Below, piece by piece: positions 33,505-42,125 of a stretch of 64,000 nucleotides of DNA. The translations under genes were made by a program, and so were the position numbers. This DNA is from Pelagicoccus sp. SDUM812002 (GTDB lineage Bacteria > Verrucomicrobiota > Verrucomicrobiia > Opitutales > Opitutaceae). The notes below the pieces were generated by a model that worked only from the letters and a program-made list of their open reading frames with translations, made no database searches and was not told where the DNA came from. The stretch is taken from positions 124,001 to 188,000 of the forward strand of contig NZ_JARXHX010000003.1 of the NCBI RefSeq assembly GCF_031127835.1, in the 5' to 3' direction. How positions within the stretch are numbered: the stretch's first letter is position 1; each line of letters starts with the position of its first letter.

Positions 33505-34627
33505 GCTCCTCTTTTGCAGGCGAGGCGCCCCGCCGTTCGCCTTTGACGAAGCCGAAAACAGAAAATCCGATGAGACAGAGCCAGATCACGAGGGAAACGT
33601 ACATCGCGAACATATTGGCATCTTCGTTGACGGCGATAGAGCCGGACTCCAAAGCCCTGATGTAAAGAAAGCGAACCATGAGTTGGTAGAGCGTAAGCGC
33701 TACGGCCGCCATCATCGCCACTTTGAGAAAGGCAGGTGGAAGTGGCAGACCATTTCGCAAGGAACCCGCTATGGGTGCGATAAGAAAGGCCCCGTAGACG
33801 ACGGCATGGGGCGTGAAGAGGATGTTCAGCAACAGCAAGTTGCCGAGATGGAAGCAGCAGGCCGCAATCAGCCAGCCATGCCAGAAACGACGCCCTGCCA
33901 CGAGGAACAACAGTCCGCTCAATTCAAAAAGGACCGCAGAGTAGTCGAAGAGCTCGTAGACTAGCGGCGGCAAGATTTCTACAATCGGAGCGAGGAAGTG
34001 TTGGCGTTCTAAAGTATAATAGCCTCCGTTAAACCAAGCCAAAAAGCCGCTGGTGCTTGGGTCGAAATCTATCCATACATACGCCTTCTCGAATCCGGCG
34101 GTGAACATCGCAAAAGCGACGACGATCGCAAGAATCCCGAAGCTACCGTTGTGGCGGGCGTCGCTAAGGGGTCGATCCGGCAAAAGAGCGTACCGGCAGC
34201 CCCAGTTGGAGAACGACAAGCAGATGAGAGTCGTATGGATAAGAACCCCACCGTGGTCGATCTTCCCGAAGCTGTAGCTAAAGTTTGAAGCCGAGATGTA
34301 TAGCAAAGCGATCGTCAGGCCCGCAACCCGTGCCTTCACTCCTGCTGCAACACAGAAGCAAGCAAGGGGAAGCAGCATATCGACGCCATAGAAGAACCAG
34401 TTGGGAGGAAACGAGCCGTAGGCGTTTGCGAAGCTTAGGAATGGGGGATCGAACCAAGCTGCGGGCGCCGCGCTGATCCATGAGAAAGCCTTCAGGTTGA
34501 AAAGAAAGTAGGCGCCAAGAAGGATCCGGAAAATGGCGGCTTCGCATTGACCCACGTATGCGGCTTCTGCGATTCGCAGCCAAACTCGATGGATCACAAC
34601 GTCAAATGAGATCGATTGTAACTTCAT
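33488..34627 (-). CDS. HTTM-domain (vitamin K-dependent gamma-carboxylase-like) membrane protein
   Basis: 379 residues with about eight hydrophobic helices spread through the chain. The N-terminal F-R-I-L-L-G-A-Y-F-L-F-N-L, the D-P-P-F-L-S-F segment and S-F-G-K-I-D-H-G-G-V-L (about 135-145) match the horizontally transferred transmembrane (HTTM) family related to vitamin K-dependent gamma-glutamyl carboxylase. Bacterial members often pair with a small partner, as here: the next gene upstream (34602) overlaps it by 26 bp. The function of bacterial HTTM proteins is mostly unknown. The 3' end overlaps the convergent flavoprotein gene, so the two transcripts are antisense to each other at their tails. 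Confidence 0.75.
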   Translation of the reverse strand: MKLQSISFDVVIHRVWLRIAEAAYVGQCEAAIFRILLGAYFLFNLKAFSWISAAPAAWFDPPFLSFANAYGSFPPNWFFYGVDMLLPLACFCVAAGVKARVAGLTIALLYISASNFSYSFGKIDHGGVLIHTTLICLSFSNWGCRYALLPDRPLSDARHNGSFGILAIVVAFAMFTAGFEKAYVWIDFDPSTSGFLAWFNGGYYTLERQHFLAPIVEILPPLVYELFDYSAVLFELSGLLFLVAGRRFWHGWLIAACCFHLGNLLLLNILFTPHAVVYGAFLIAPIAGSLRNGLPLPPAFLKVAMMAAVALTLYQLMVRFLYIRALESGSIAVNEDANMFAMYVSLVIWLCLIGFSVFGFVKGERRGASPAKEELSPAV

Positions 34628-35162
34628 CGGTGATCTCCACCTGAGAGACTTCTCTCGTAGCTTTGTCGATTAGGAATTTTGTTCGTCGAATGGTCAGGGT
34701 GTCCGTTGAACAGTCCTGCTGCTGAAGCCGCTCGCGAAGCAGGGAGCGGACTTGTCGCTCATCTTCTTCACTCACTAGTTTCCTGGGCAGTGAGAGCTTC
34801 TCTGGACGAAAGGGCTTTGGGATGTACTTAAACCTGAGCGAATGGCTGGGCGGTGCAGCAAGCGCAAATTGGCTTTCTAACAATTTCGGGAGGTAGTTTA
34901 TCGGCAATGGGGCAATGAGCTTTCGGGCATCCAGCGCAACCTCTGCGGAATCGCTTACGTTTCGCCCGATGAGTTCAGTTTTAGTGGCAGTGATGGCAGT
35001 CGAGTCCGAGTTCGCCAGTACAGCGCCCGACGGCAAGACGACACTGGGGTAAACCTCAAGTTGATGCGATACGGTACGAAGCACAAACGGTGACAACAGA
35101 ATTGCGGATATAAGAAATAGTGCCTTTACGCTCGCGGATCCCATCATCATGTACTGCTGCAT
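34602..35162 (-). CDS. Membrane-anchored protein of unknown function, partner of the HTTM-like gene
   Basis: 186 residues from the ATG at 35162; a TTG at 35234 would add 24 residues. One N-terminal hydrophobic helix (K-A-L-F-L-I-S-A-I-L-L-S-P-F-V-L) is followed by a soluble, presumably extracytoplasmic domain of about 150 residues rich in charged residues, with a C-terminal strand V-T-I-D-L-I. No family is recognised. It overlaps the HTTM-like gene by 26 bp and is transcribed first, so the products are likely made in equal amounts and act together. HTTM genes elsewhere are often followed or preceded by a small DUF protein in this way. Confidence 0.6.
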   Translation of the reverse strand: MQQYMMMGSASVKALFLISAILLSPFVLRTVSHQLEVYPSVVLPSGAVLANSDSTAITATKTELIGRNVSDSAEVALDARKLIAPLPINYLPKLLESQFALAAPPSHSLRFKYIPKPFRPEKLSLPRKLVSEEDERQVRSLLRERLQQQDCSTDTLTIRRTKFLIDKATREVSQVEITDEVTIDLI

Positions 35163-35604
35163 TTGCCTAGATGCAGGCTCATTCGAATTCAAGGTAATTT
35201 TGGTCAGAGCGTCAAAAAGGAGACCGAACAACAACGTGTCCTTAGGTGAGCCAGGCGAGCCGCAGTGACTCGGTCCTCAAACGCAGTCCGCCCGGCGGTC
35301 CGTTCCTGCCCTCGAACACTTAGGACACCGACGCGAAATGATGCCAGGCTCCAAATGATCCAAAATCCAACTACGGTCAATTTGCTCGCAAACGTGAAGT
35401 CTGGCCAGCAAGCCCTAATCTCGCCTCTTCGCTCAGAGCGAGCCTTTGCCCCGCCCAGACGGGCGTATCGGGGCCACGATTCGTAGAAGCCGCCATCGCC
35501 GCAGCGTCCGCTGACTGACGAGAGCATCCGGCAGTCTAAACTGAACCGCGAAGGACATCTACAAAACCCTGCGCCAATCGATTTCGCGCTGCGGGTTTTG
35601 CCCC
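35163..35604. other. Gap between the AraC-type gene and the HTTM pair
   Basis: It must hold the promoter of the HTTM pair. A 107-codon minus reading frame (35204-35527) has one hydrophobic stretch but overlaps the possible longer start of the neighbour, has an unconvincing Arg/Ser-rich composition and matches no family I know; it is probably not a gene. A stem-loop at 35562-35600 is listed separately. Confidence 0.35.
35562..35600 (-). terminator. Stem-loop after the PAS-AraC regulator gene
   Basis: CAAAACCC (35562-35569) pairs with GGGTTTTG (35593-35600), with an inner GCGC/GCGC pair. It starts a few bases beyond the stop of the AraC-type gene on the minus strand, where a transcription terminator is expected. 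The T-run is only four bases. Confidence 0.5.
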
Positions 35605-36342
35605 CTAAGATTTTGGGAGGTGGCGGTGTTTGCGGTAGGCCAGAGGAGTCGTCTCAAAGATGGAACGGAAGTGGCGAATGAAGCTGCTGTGGTCGTAGAA
35701 GCCGGACTCCACTGCGATCTCGGTGATGGGCGCGTCACTATTAAGCAGGCGGTCGCTTGCAATGAGGACCCGCAAGCGAACGATATACTGTCTGGGAGTG
35801 GTGCGAAAGGTTTCCTGAAACCGTCGTTCAAGCTGTCGCTGCGAGAGCCCAATCCTCTTGGCGAGCTCGGGAATCGAGATCGGCTCCGAATAGTGGCTGC
35901 GGATGTACTCGACGAGAGTGAAGATAACGTCGTTCGAATGGTCGAGGATCCTCTCGTAGCTTTGCACGATGCCGCAGATGCCGACAGTTTTCCCCTCTAT
36001 GTCCTTCATGGGAAACTTCTGGGTAATGAACCACTCGGGGAGCCGCTCCCGCGATGGGAATAGCTCCACTAGGTTTAGCAAAGGCTTTCCGCTTCGCAGG
36101 ATCTCGAGGTCGTCGGCGAGAAACTTTCTAGCCATGTATGCCGGGAAAATATCCATGTCGCTCTGTCCACGAAGGTCCTCGGCAACGGAGAGACCGCAGC
36201 GCTGGGCGAATTCGCGGTTGCCCATCAATATACGGGATTCGCGGTCTTTGACGAAGTACATGATGCCCGGCAGATGCTCGAAAAGTTGATTGAGCGATAC
36301 GGATGGATCGATTTCGGAAAACCAAGATTTCACTTCAAGCAT
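35605..36342 (-). CDS. PAS-domain AraC-family transcriptional regulator
   Basis: 245 residues from the ATG at 36342; a TTG at 36357 would add five. Residues about 20-130 are a PAS domain (L-P-G-I-M-Y-F-V-K-D-R-E-S-R-I-L) of the type often found in PVC-group AraC regulators. Residues about 145-245 contain the two helix-turn-helix elements of AraC/XylS: I-S-I-P-E-L-A-K-R-I-G-L-S-Q-R-Q-L-E-R-R-F and I-T-E-I-A-V-E-S-G-F-Y-D-H-S-S-F-I-R-H-F. It diverges from the sugar-oxidation operon starting at 36463, the usual position for a local activator of that operon. The ligand of the PAS domain is unknown and need not be a sugar. It probably also controls its own gene. Confidence 0.88.
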   Translation of the reverse strand: MLEVKSWFSEIDPSVSLNQLFEHLPGIMYFVKDRESRILMGNREFAQRCGLSVAEDLRGQSDMDIFPAYMARKFLADDLEILRSGKPLLNLVELFPSRERLPEWFITQKFPMKDIEGKTVGICGIVQSYERILDHSNDVIFTLVEYIRSHYSEPISIPELAKRIGLSQRQLERRFQETFRTTPRQYIVRLRVLIASDRLLNSDAPITEIAVESGFYDHSSFIRHFRSIFETTPLAYRKHRHLPKS

Positions 36343-36462
36343 GGCGGAAAAATACAATTTTTACACCAGTCGATACAAGCTGAATTCTGCTGGGTGCGCT
36401 AGACTCTTGCTGTTGGTCGAACCCTACGATCGACGTAGCCCCTTAACCCTGTTATCCCTTTC
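36343..36462. promoter_or_regulatory. 120-bp divergent promoter region, AraC regulator / sugar-oxidation operon
   Basis: This short region separates the regulator ATG from the epimerase ATG and must contain both promoters. A clear inverted repeat was not found; the sequence GATCGACGTAG lies near the operon side. It is the likely binding site of the PAS-AraC protein by position only. Confidence 0.45.
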
Positions 36463-37308
36463 ATGAAATTTGGCGCGAGCACTTGGCTTTGGACCTCTCC
36501 CTTCGATGGCAGCGATGTTTCGCTTCTTCATAAAATTGCGGAGCAAGGATTTGACTGCGTAGAGATTCCGGTGGAAGACCCGGACGCGATGGATGCCCAA
36601 AGCATCGCGACAGCCCTGAAAGTAACCGGCTTGGAAGCGATCGTTTGCGCGGCCGTCGTGGGCGATCGAGACCTATCCAGCGCGGAACCGCGCAAGGTGC
36701 AGGCTGCTGAGGCTTACCTAGAGGCTTGTATCAAACTTGCGGTGACATGGGGAAGCTCCCTTGTGGTCGGCCCCCTCTACGCTCCTGTCGCTAAACAGCG
36801 CCTGCCAACGGAAGCCGAGAGGCAAGAGGAATGGTCGCGTTCCGCTACAGGCTTGCGGCGCATGGCAAGCGTTGCACAAGGCTCAGGAGTACGTCTCGGC
36901 ATCGAGCCCCTCAACCGATTCGAGTCGGATATGGTAAACACGGCAGCAGACGCTCTACGCATGCTGGACGAGATCGATCACCCGGCCATCGGCCTCTCGC
37001 TAGATAGCTTTCACATGAACATCGAGGAAGTCGATTTTTGCAAAGCGATCGAGCGGGCGGGCAAACGTTTGCTGCACTTGCAGGTTTCGGACAGCCATCG
37101 AGGAGTTCCCGGAGAAGGCAACAGCGATTGGACAGGCTTGCGGGAGGGGCTGCGTCGCATCGGTTACGAGGCCGCGGTGTCGATAGAGAGCTTTTCGCCG
37201 GATTCCTCCAGCTTGGCCGAAGCAGTCTGTATCTGGAAACGCTTTGCAGCGAGTCAGGACGAATTTGCGAGAAAAGGCCTGCAGTTTTTAAAAGAATGGT
37301 CCGCCTAA
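36463..37308 (+). CDS. TIM-barrel sugar epimerase/isomerase (D-tagatose/psicose 3-epimerase-like)
   Basis: 281 residues, cytoplasmic. The xylose-isomerase-like TIM barrel is complete, with the four metal ligands of ketose 3-epimerases: Glu in G-I-E-P-L-N-R-F-E, Asp in S-L-D-S-F-H-M-N, His in Q-V-S-D-S-H-R-G-V-P-G-E-G and Glu in S-I-E-S-F. The G-V-P-G-E-G loop is characteristic of the tagatose/psicose 3-epimerase branch. It would interconvert a ketose (or keto-sugar) using a divalent metal. It is the first gene of an operon with a Gfo/Idh oxidoreductase (41 bp), the ThuA-cytochrome protein and an MFS permease, and lies opposite the PAS-AraC regulator. In such PVC operons the epimerase often handles 3-keto-sugars, which is inference here. 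Confidence 0.87.
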   Translation: MKFGASTWLWTSPFDGSDVSLLHKIAEQGFDCVEIPVEDPDAMDAQSIATALKVTGLEAIVCAAVVGDRDLSSAEPRKVQAAEAYLEACIKLAVTWGSSLVVGPLYAPVAKQRLPTEAERQEEWSRSATGLRRMASVAQGSGVRLGIEPLNRFESDMVNTAADALRMLDEIDHPAIGLSLDSFHMNIEEVDFCKAIERAGKRLLHLQVSDSHRGVPGEGNSDWTGLREGLRRIGYEAAVSIESFSPDSSSLAEAVCIWKRFAASQDEFARKGLQFLKEWSA

Positions 37309-37349
37309 CGGTATCGGACATACTCGGTTAACCCCAAAAAGTGAATACG

Positions 37350-38468
37350 ATGAAAGTTGCAATCATAGGGCTCGGATTCGGAGCCGAATTTATTCCCATC
37401 TACATGGCCCACCCGCGGGCTGAAATGTATGCGATCTGCCAACGCAACGAGGTAAATCTCAACGCGACCGGCGACCAGTTTGGGATTGAGAAGCGCTACA
37501 CCTCGTTCGAGGATGTGCTGGCCGATCCAGAGGTCGATGCAGTGCATATCAATACGCCGATCCCCGACCACGGCCCGCAGTCGATCAAGGCCCTGGAAGC
37601 TGGTAAGCACGTAGCCTGCACGGTGCCGATGGCAACGACCGTCGAGGACTGCAAACGTATCGTGGAGCTCACCAAAGAAACCGGCCTCATCTACATGATG
37701 ATGGAGACAGTCGTCTACAGTCGCGAATATCTCTTCGTGAAGGAGATGTATGACAAAGGCGAACTCGGGCGTATCCAGTTTCTACAGGCAAGCCACCAGC
37801 AAGACATGGCTGGGTGGCCGGGGTATTGGGACGGGCTCCCACCCATGCACTACGCGACACATTGCGTCGGTCCGGTACTCGGCTTGGAACGCAAGTTAGC
37901 GGAGACGGTTTCATGCGTCGGATCCGGTAAGATCGACGCAGCCCAGGCGAACGTCTACGGATCGCCGTTCGCGATCGAGTCTTGCCATATCCAGATGAAG
38001 GACAGCGACGTGGCCGCTAGAATCTACCGCTCTCTTTTCGAGACGGCACGCCAGTATCGAGAAAGCTTTGACGTGTACGGCTCCAAGAAGTCTTACGAGT
38101 GGCCTCTGATCGAGGGAGAAGAACCCGTGCTGCATACGCTCGGCAAGCCAGAACCGGAAATACCGGAGCGTGTTACGGTGCCGGACTACGCTCATCTGCT
38201 GCCGGAACAGATTCAGCACTTCACAGGTCGCGGTGTCTATGATGCCGACGAGCACCAGCACCTCTCGTTCACTCAAGGTGCTGGACACGGCGGTTCGCAT
38301 CCACATCTGGTAGATAACTTTATCGGCGCAGTACTCGACAAGTCGAATCCGTATCCAAACGCGGTTGAGTCCGCTAACATCAGCTGCGTGGGGATTCTAG
38401 CTCACCAGTCGGCCATGAATGGCGGCGCCCAAATAAAGATGCCCGACTTCGCGCTTTCTCTGGATTAA
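37350..38468 (+). CDS. Gfo/Idh/MocA oxidoreductase with non-canonical T-V-P in place of E-K-P
   Basis: 372 residues from the ATG at 37350; a GTG nine bases earlier is possible. The Rossmann motif is A-I-I-G-L-G-F-G-A-E-F (residues about 4-14). The segment that normally reads E-K-P reads T-V-P (Thr91-Val92-Pro93) within H-V-A-C-T-V-P-M-A-T-T, so the usual catalytic lysine is absent. A subset of Gfo/Idh homologues, called sugar-oxidoreductase-like in genome annotation, shares this T-V-P-M-A variant. Downstream H-Y-A-T-H-C and G-A-G-H-G-G-S-H-P-H provide candidate active-site histidines. The protein has no leader and is cytoplasmic. It is co-directional with the epimerase and the ThuA/cytochrome gene, suggesting joint oxidation of the same sugar. 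Confidence 0.85.
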   Translation: MKVAIIGLGFGAEFIPIYMAHPRAEMYAICQRNEVNLNATGDQFGIEKRYTSFEDVLADPEVDAVHINTPIPDHGPQSIKALEAGKHVACTVPMATTVEDCKRIVELTKETGLIYMMMETVVYSREYLFVKEMYDKGELGRIQFLQASHQQDMAGWPGYWDGLPPMHYATHCVGPVLGLERKLAETVSCVGSGKIDAAQANVYGSPFAIESCHIQMKDSDVAARIYRSLFETARQYRESFDVYGSKKSYEWPLIEGEEPVLHTLGKPEPEIPERVTVPDYAHLLPEQIQHFTGRGVYDADEHQHLSFTQGAGHGGSHPHLVDNFIGAVLDKSNPYPNAVESANISCVGILAHQSAMNGGAQIKMPDFALSLD

Positions 38469-38538
38469 AAATTGCCTGCATTCCCATTCAATGGGGCACA
38501 TGCGCCCTAACCTTTTCAAAAAAGATCCAAATTTGCAG

Positions 38539-41500
38539 ATGAAACTTACCCCTACCTACCAAGTGGCTTTGATTGCTGCAGTCGCTTCGTTCAATCCGAT
38601 TAGCCCTTCCCTATGGGCCCAGGAGGACAACGATGAAGGCATTATCGACCTCCTATTCATAGGGCACGGCCAACGCGAAGGAAGTGGCTACCACCTCTCT
38701 CATGTTTTCGCTCCAGTCTTTAACCGTTCGCTCGGTAGCGAGAAGATTCGTATGCGCTATGTGGAGACGCTGGATGTGCTCAATGCAGAGGACTTGGCGG
38801 CGACCGACGCGTTGATGCTGTATGCAAATTACAATACGCTAAGCGAGTCGCAGGAAACGGCTCTGTTCGATTTCGTGGAGGAAGGCGGAGGATTTCTGCC
38901 AATCCACAGCGCCAGCGCTTGTTTCGGGCATTCCCAGGAATACGTGGATCTGGTCGGAGCACGATTTCGGAGCCATGGCTACGAGGAGTTTTCCACTACC
39001 ATTCCAGAGGGTATGGAATCTCACCCCATCTTGCAGGGTTACGAAGGCTTCGTAACCGAGGACGAGACCTACGTGCATGCGGACCACAATGAGGACCAGC
39101 GCGAGGTGTTGATGCTGAGAGAAGACGAGCCGTGGACATGGACGCGTACTCATGGTGAGGGCCGCGTTTTTTACACGGCTTACGGCCACGACATGGCCAC
39201 TTGGGGGCAGGAAGCGTTTCACGATCTGCTGATTCGAGGGATTCTCTGGAGCGTGGGCGATGAGAAACGCGAAGCGAATCGCAGCCTGGCGGCAAGTCTA
39301 CCCGAGCTGCAATACGAGCAGGCCGACACGATACCCAACTACAGAAAACAGGTCCCTGCTCCTGATCTCGCCAATGCGTTTTCTCCGGAAGAATCCAAGA
39401 AACTGAGCATGGTAGCGGACGGCTTCGAGCTGCGTTTGTTCGTGGCGGAGCCGGACATCGTAAACCCGATCGCATTCGCTTGGGACGAGAGGGGTCGTCT
39501 GTTCGTCGCCGAATCCGTGGACTATCCGAACAACGTCGATCCCGACCAGCAGGGCAACGACCGGATTCTCATCTGCGAAGATACGGATGGCGACGAGCGA
39601 GCCGACACGTTCACGGTGTTCGCCGACGGGTTGAACATCCCCACAAGTTTGACACCTATGGACGGAGGATGGATCGTTTCCCAAGCTCCCCACTTTCTGT
39701 TCCTCAAGGATACGGACGGAGACGACAAAGCTGATGTAAAGTATCCAATAAGCGACTACTGGGGAATCCGCGACACCCATGCGGGCCCTTCAAACCTGCG
39801 CTACGGATTCGACAACAAAATTTGGGGAGCGGTGGGTTACTCCGAAGTCGAGAAGTCGACTCAAGGCGAATTCGGCCAAGGGGTTTTCCGCATGGATCCA
39901 GACAGCGGTCTAGTCGAGCCGATAGGTCTTTTCAGCAACAACACATGGGGCCTCGGTATCAGCGAGGATTTCGAGATCTTCGGCTCGACCGCTAACAATG
40001 CACCAGCATGGCATGTCCCCCTGTGGAGACCGTTCACGTACGAGAGAAATGCAGCCCTTCCCTCAGGCTTAGCAGCTAAGATCGACGACTTTACTCAGTT
40101 CTTTCCGAACACCCATAAGTTTCTGCAGGTGGACGCCCACGGGCGCTACACCGCTGGATCAGGCTTCAATCTCTACACCGCTCGTGAATTCCCGAAGCAG
40201 TACTGGAATGCGTCGGCTTTCATCGGCGGACCGACGGGACATTTGCTGGGACAGTTTTTCCTGAAGGAGAACGGTTCGAGCTATGTCGCCCAAAATCGCG
40301 GTTCCCTATTGGCTTCAGTGGACGAGTGGTTATCCCCAGTTTTTACTGACGTCGGCCCGGATGGGCAGCTCTGGGTTGCGGATTGGTACAATTTCATCAT
40401 CCAACACAATCCCCGCCCCTCGACCCAATCAGCGGGCTTCGAGGCGGAAATGGGCGCCGGGAACGCTCACGAGAACCCACTGAGAGATCAGCACCATGGC
40501 CGGATCTATCGCATCGTGGCTAAGGACTCCGAGCCAATGGCGCCTCTCGACTTGTCCGGAGCTAACGCTTCGCTACTCGTCGAAACACTGGCCAACGACA
40601 ACCTCTTTTGGCGAATGACCGCTCAGCGAAAGCTGGTTCGGGAAAAACGCCGGGAAGCGATTCCATCACTCCGCGAAATTGTTCTTGAGGACAGCACCGT
40701 AGATGCGATCGGCCTGAACACTCGAGTCATCCACGCGGTGTGGAGCTTGTCGGGACTGGGAGCATTCAATCTCGATTCATCGGAATCGGAAGCAGTGGTT
40801 CGGTCAGCTCTGGAGCACCCCTCCGCAGCCGTTCGCAAAAATGCGGTCATGGCTTTGACGGAGGTGGGCGGCAGCGAAGAGCTCAGCTTGGCCGCGAGCA
40901 AGATCGACGACACTGACCCGAAGACCCGCTTGAAAGCAGTCCTCGCGTTAGGACTCCTTCCTGCCTCGGAAGCGCGAGCCAGCGAGCTAATGAGCCTTCG
41001 CTCTCAGCTGACAACAGACCCATGGCTCGGCCGAGCGTTTGCTTATGCGACGCTTGAGAATGGCGACGCATACGTGAAGCTCTTGCTCGATGGAGGTTCG
41101 TCGGTCGATTTCGAGAGAGGCTTTGACAGTATCGAAGAAGTACCCGAGTACGTTGCCCTGAAGCTCTTCCTCGAGAGGCAAAGTGGCAATCTTCTTGAGG
41201 CACTGGGAGAATGGAACCAACTCCCACCGGAAACGATCGCAGTTGCCAGCATGGCGCTGCTAGACGTATGGAAGACGCAACTACACGAACCGAGCGTCAG
41301 CGAAATTGAGGCTTTGCAGGAAATGGCCCTTCGCGTAGATTCCGATACGCAAATGCAGCTGAAATTGCGTACGGCTGGCTTGGAACTGCAGTTCGCAAAA
41401 ATCGACGAGAAGCAATACGAAGACTTCGTGAAAAAGCACACCTTTGAGCCCCAAATTTGGGGATGGGGAAGCGAATCGTCTGGCGAAGAGCTCTACATGC

Positions 41501-42048
41501 AACACTGCGTAGCTTGCCACGGTTCGGACGCGAATGGAGACATTGGGCTCGGAGCACCCTCACTTCGAGGAATGGAGAATTGGTATACCCAAACTCAACT
41601 GCAAAAGTTTCACGTAGGTGTGCGCGGAACTCATTTCAAAAACCCACGCGGCATCGCAATGAAAGGAGCACTCCAGTTCTTGAATACGCAAAGCCGCCCA
41701 CCGATGTCGATGTCTCACTTAGCTCACTATCTCGAATCGCTCGAGCCGGCAGCTACAGAAGAGCCCACCCTTGAGGGCGACCCCGATAAGGGCCAAGCTC
41801 TCTACGCAACCTGTACGGCTTGTCACGGAGCTGATGCCCAAGGAAATGAGACTCTTGCTTCCCCGAAACTCACCGGCAAGCAAGACTGGTACTTGCAAAA
41901 GCAAATACGCGACTTTCGCGACGGCGTTCGAGGGTCCGATCCACGAGATGCAAAAGGAGCCGAGATGGCTGCGATGGCCAAGACGCTGGTGGACGACGAA
42001 GCGATCCGCGACGTCGTTGCCTATATCCGGTCTTTGAATACGAAATAA
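38539..42048 (+). CDS. ThuA - PVC-type beta-propeller dehydrogenase - HEAT - double cytochrome c protein
   Basis: 1,169 residues from the ATG at 38539, which gives a signal peptide ending S-L-W-A-Q; the ATG at 38491 would add 16 mostly polar residues. Order: ThuA-like (trehalose utilisation, class I glutamine amidotransferase-like) domain, about 35-265; a PVC-type membrane-bound dehydrogenase propeller with V-A-D-W-Y-N and D-x-D-G-D loops (about 300-655); a HEAT/armadillo helical region (about 660-950); and two class I cytochrome c domains, C-V-A-C-H (Cys990) and C-T-A-C-H (about Cys1092), each followed by a candidate Met ligand. Planctomycete and verrucomicrobial genomes carry many such proteins, thought to oxidise sugars in the periplasm and feed a terminal oxidase. 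Carrying two haem domains is worth noting. Confidence 0.88.
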   Translation: MKLTPTYQVALIAAVASFNPISPSLWAQEDNDEGIIDLLFIGHGQREGSGYHLSHVFAPVFNRSLGSEKIRMRYVETLDVLNAEDLAATDALMLYANYNTLSESQETALFDFVEEGGGFLPIHSASACFGHSQEYVDLVGARFRSHGYEEFSTTIPEGMESHPILQGYEGFVTEDETYVHADHNEDQREVLMLREDEPWTWTRTHGEGRVFYTAYGHDMATWGQEAFHDLLIRGILWSVGDEKREANRSLAASLPELQYEQADTIPNYRKQVPAPDLANAFSPEESKKLSMVADGFELRLFVAEPDIVNPIAFAWDERGRLFVAESVDYPNNVDPDQQGNDRILICEDTDGDERADTFTVFADGLNIPTSLTPMDGGWIVSQAPHFLFLKDTDGDDKADVKYPISDYWGIRDTHAGPSNLRYGFDNKIWGAVGYSEVEKSTQGEFGQGVFRMDPDSGLVEPIGLFSNNTWGLGISEDFEIFGSTANNAPAWHVPLWRPFTYERNAALPSGLAAKIDDFTQFFPNTHKFLQVDAHGRYTAGSGFNLYTAREFPKQYWNASAFIGGPTGHLLGQFFLKENGSSYVAQNRGSLLASVDEWLSPVFTDVGPDGQLWVADWYNFIIQHNPRPSTQSAGFEAEMGAGNAHENPLRDQHHGRIYRIVAKDSEPMAPLDLSGANASLLVETLANDNLFWRMTAQRKLVREKRREAIPSLREIVLEDSTVDAIGLNTRVIHAVWSLSGLGAFNLDSSESEAVVRSALEHPSAAVRKNAVMALTEVGGSEELSLAASKIDDTDPKTRLKAVLALGLLPASEARASELMSLRSQLTTDPWLGRAFAYATLENGDAYVKLLLDGGSSVDFERGFDSIEEVPEYVALKLFLERQSGNLLEALGEWNQLPPETIAVASMALLDVWKTQLHEPSVSEIEALQEMALRVDSDTQMQLKLRTAGLELQFAKIDEKQYEDFVKKHTFEPQIWGWGSESSGEELYMQHCVACHGSDANGDIGLGAPSLRGMENWYTQTQLQKFHVGVRGTHFKNPRGIAMKGALQFLNTQSRPPMSMSHLAHYLESLEPAATEEPTLEGDPDKGQALYATCTACHGADAQGNETLASPKLTGKQDWYLQKQIRDFRDGVRGSDPRDAKGAEMAAMAKTLVDDEAIRDVVAYIRSLNTK

Positions 42049-42125
42049 GACTTTCTGCCCAGGGGGTCTTGAAGGTCCCTTCTTTCCCACTGCTCCTTGT
42101 CCCCTAACCTATTGACCTTGATACC

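Noticed and set aside
35204-35527. 107-codon minus frame upstream of the HTTM partner
   Set aside because: Arg/Ser-rich with one hydrophobic patch, no family, overlaps the neighbour's alternative start. Kept only as part of the gap entry.
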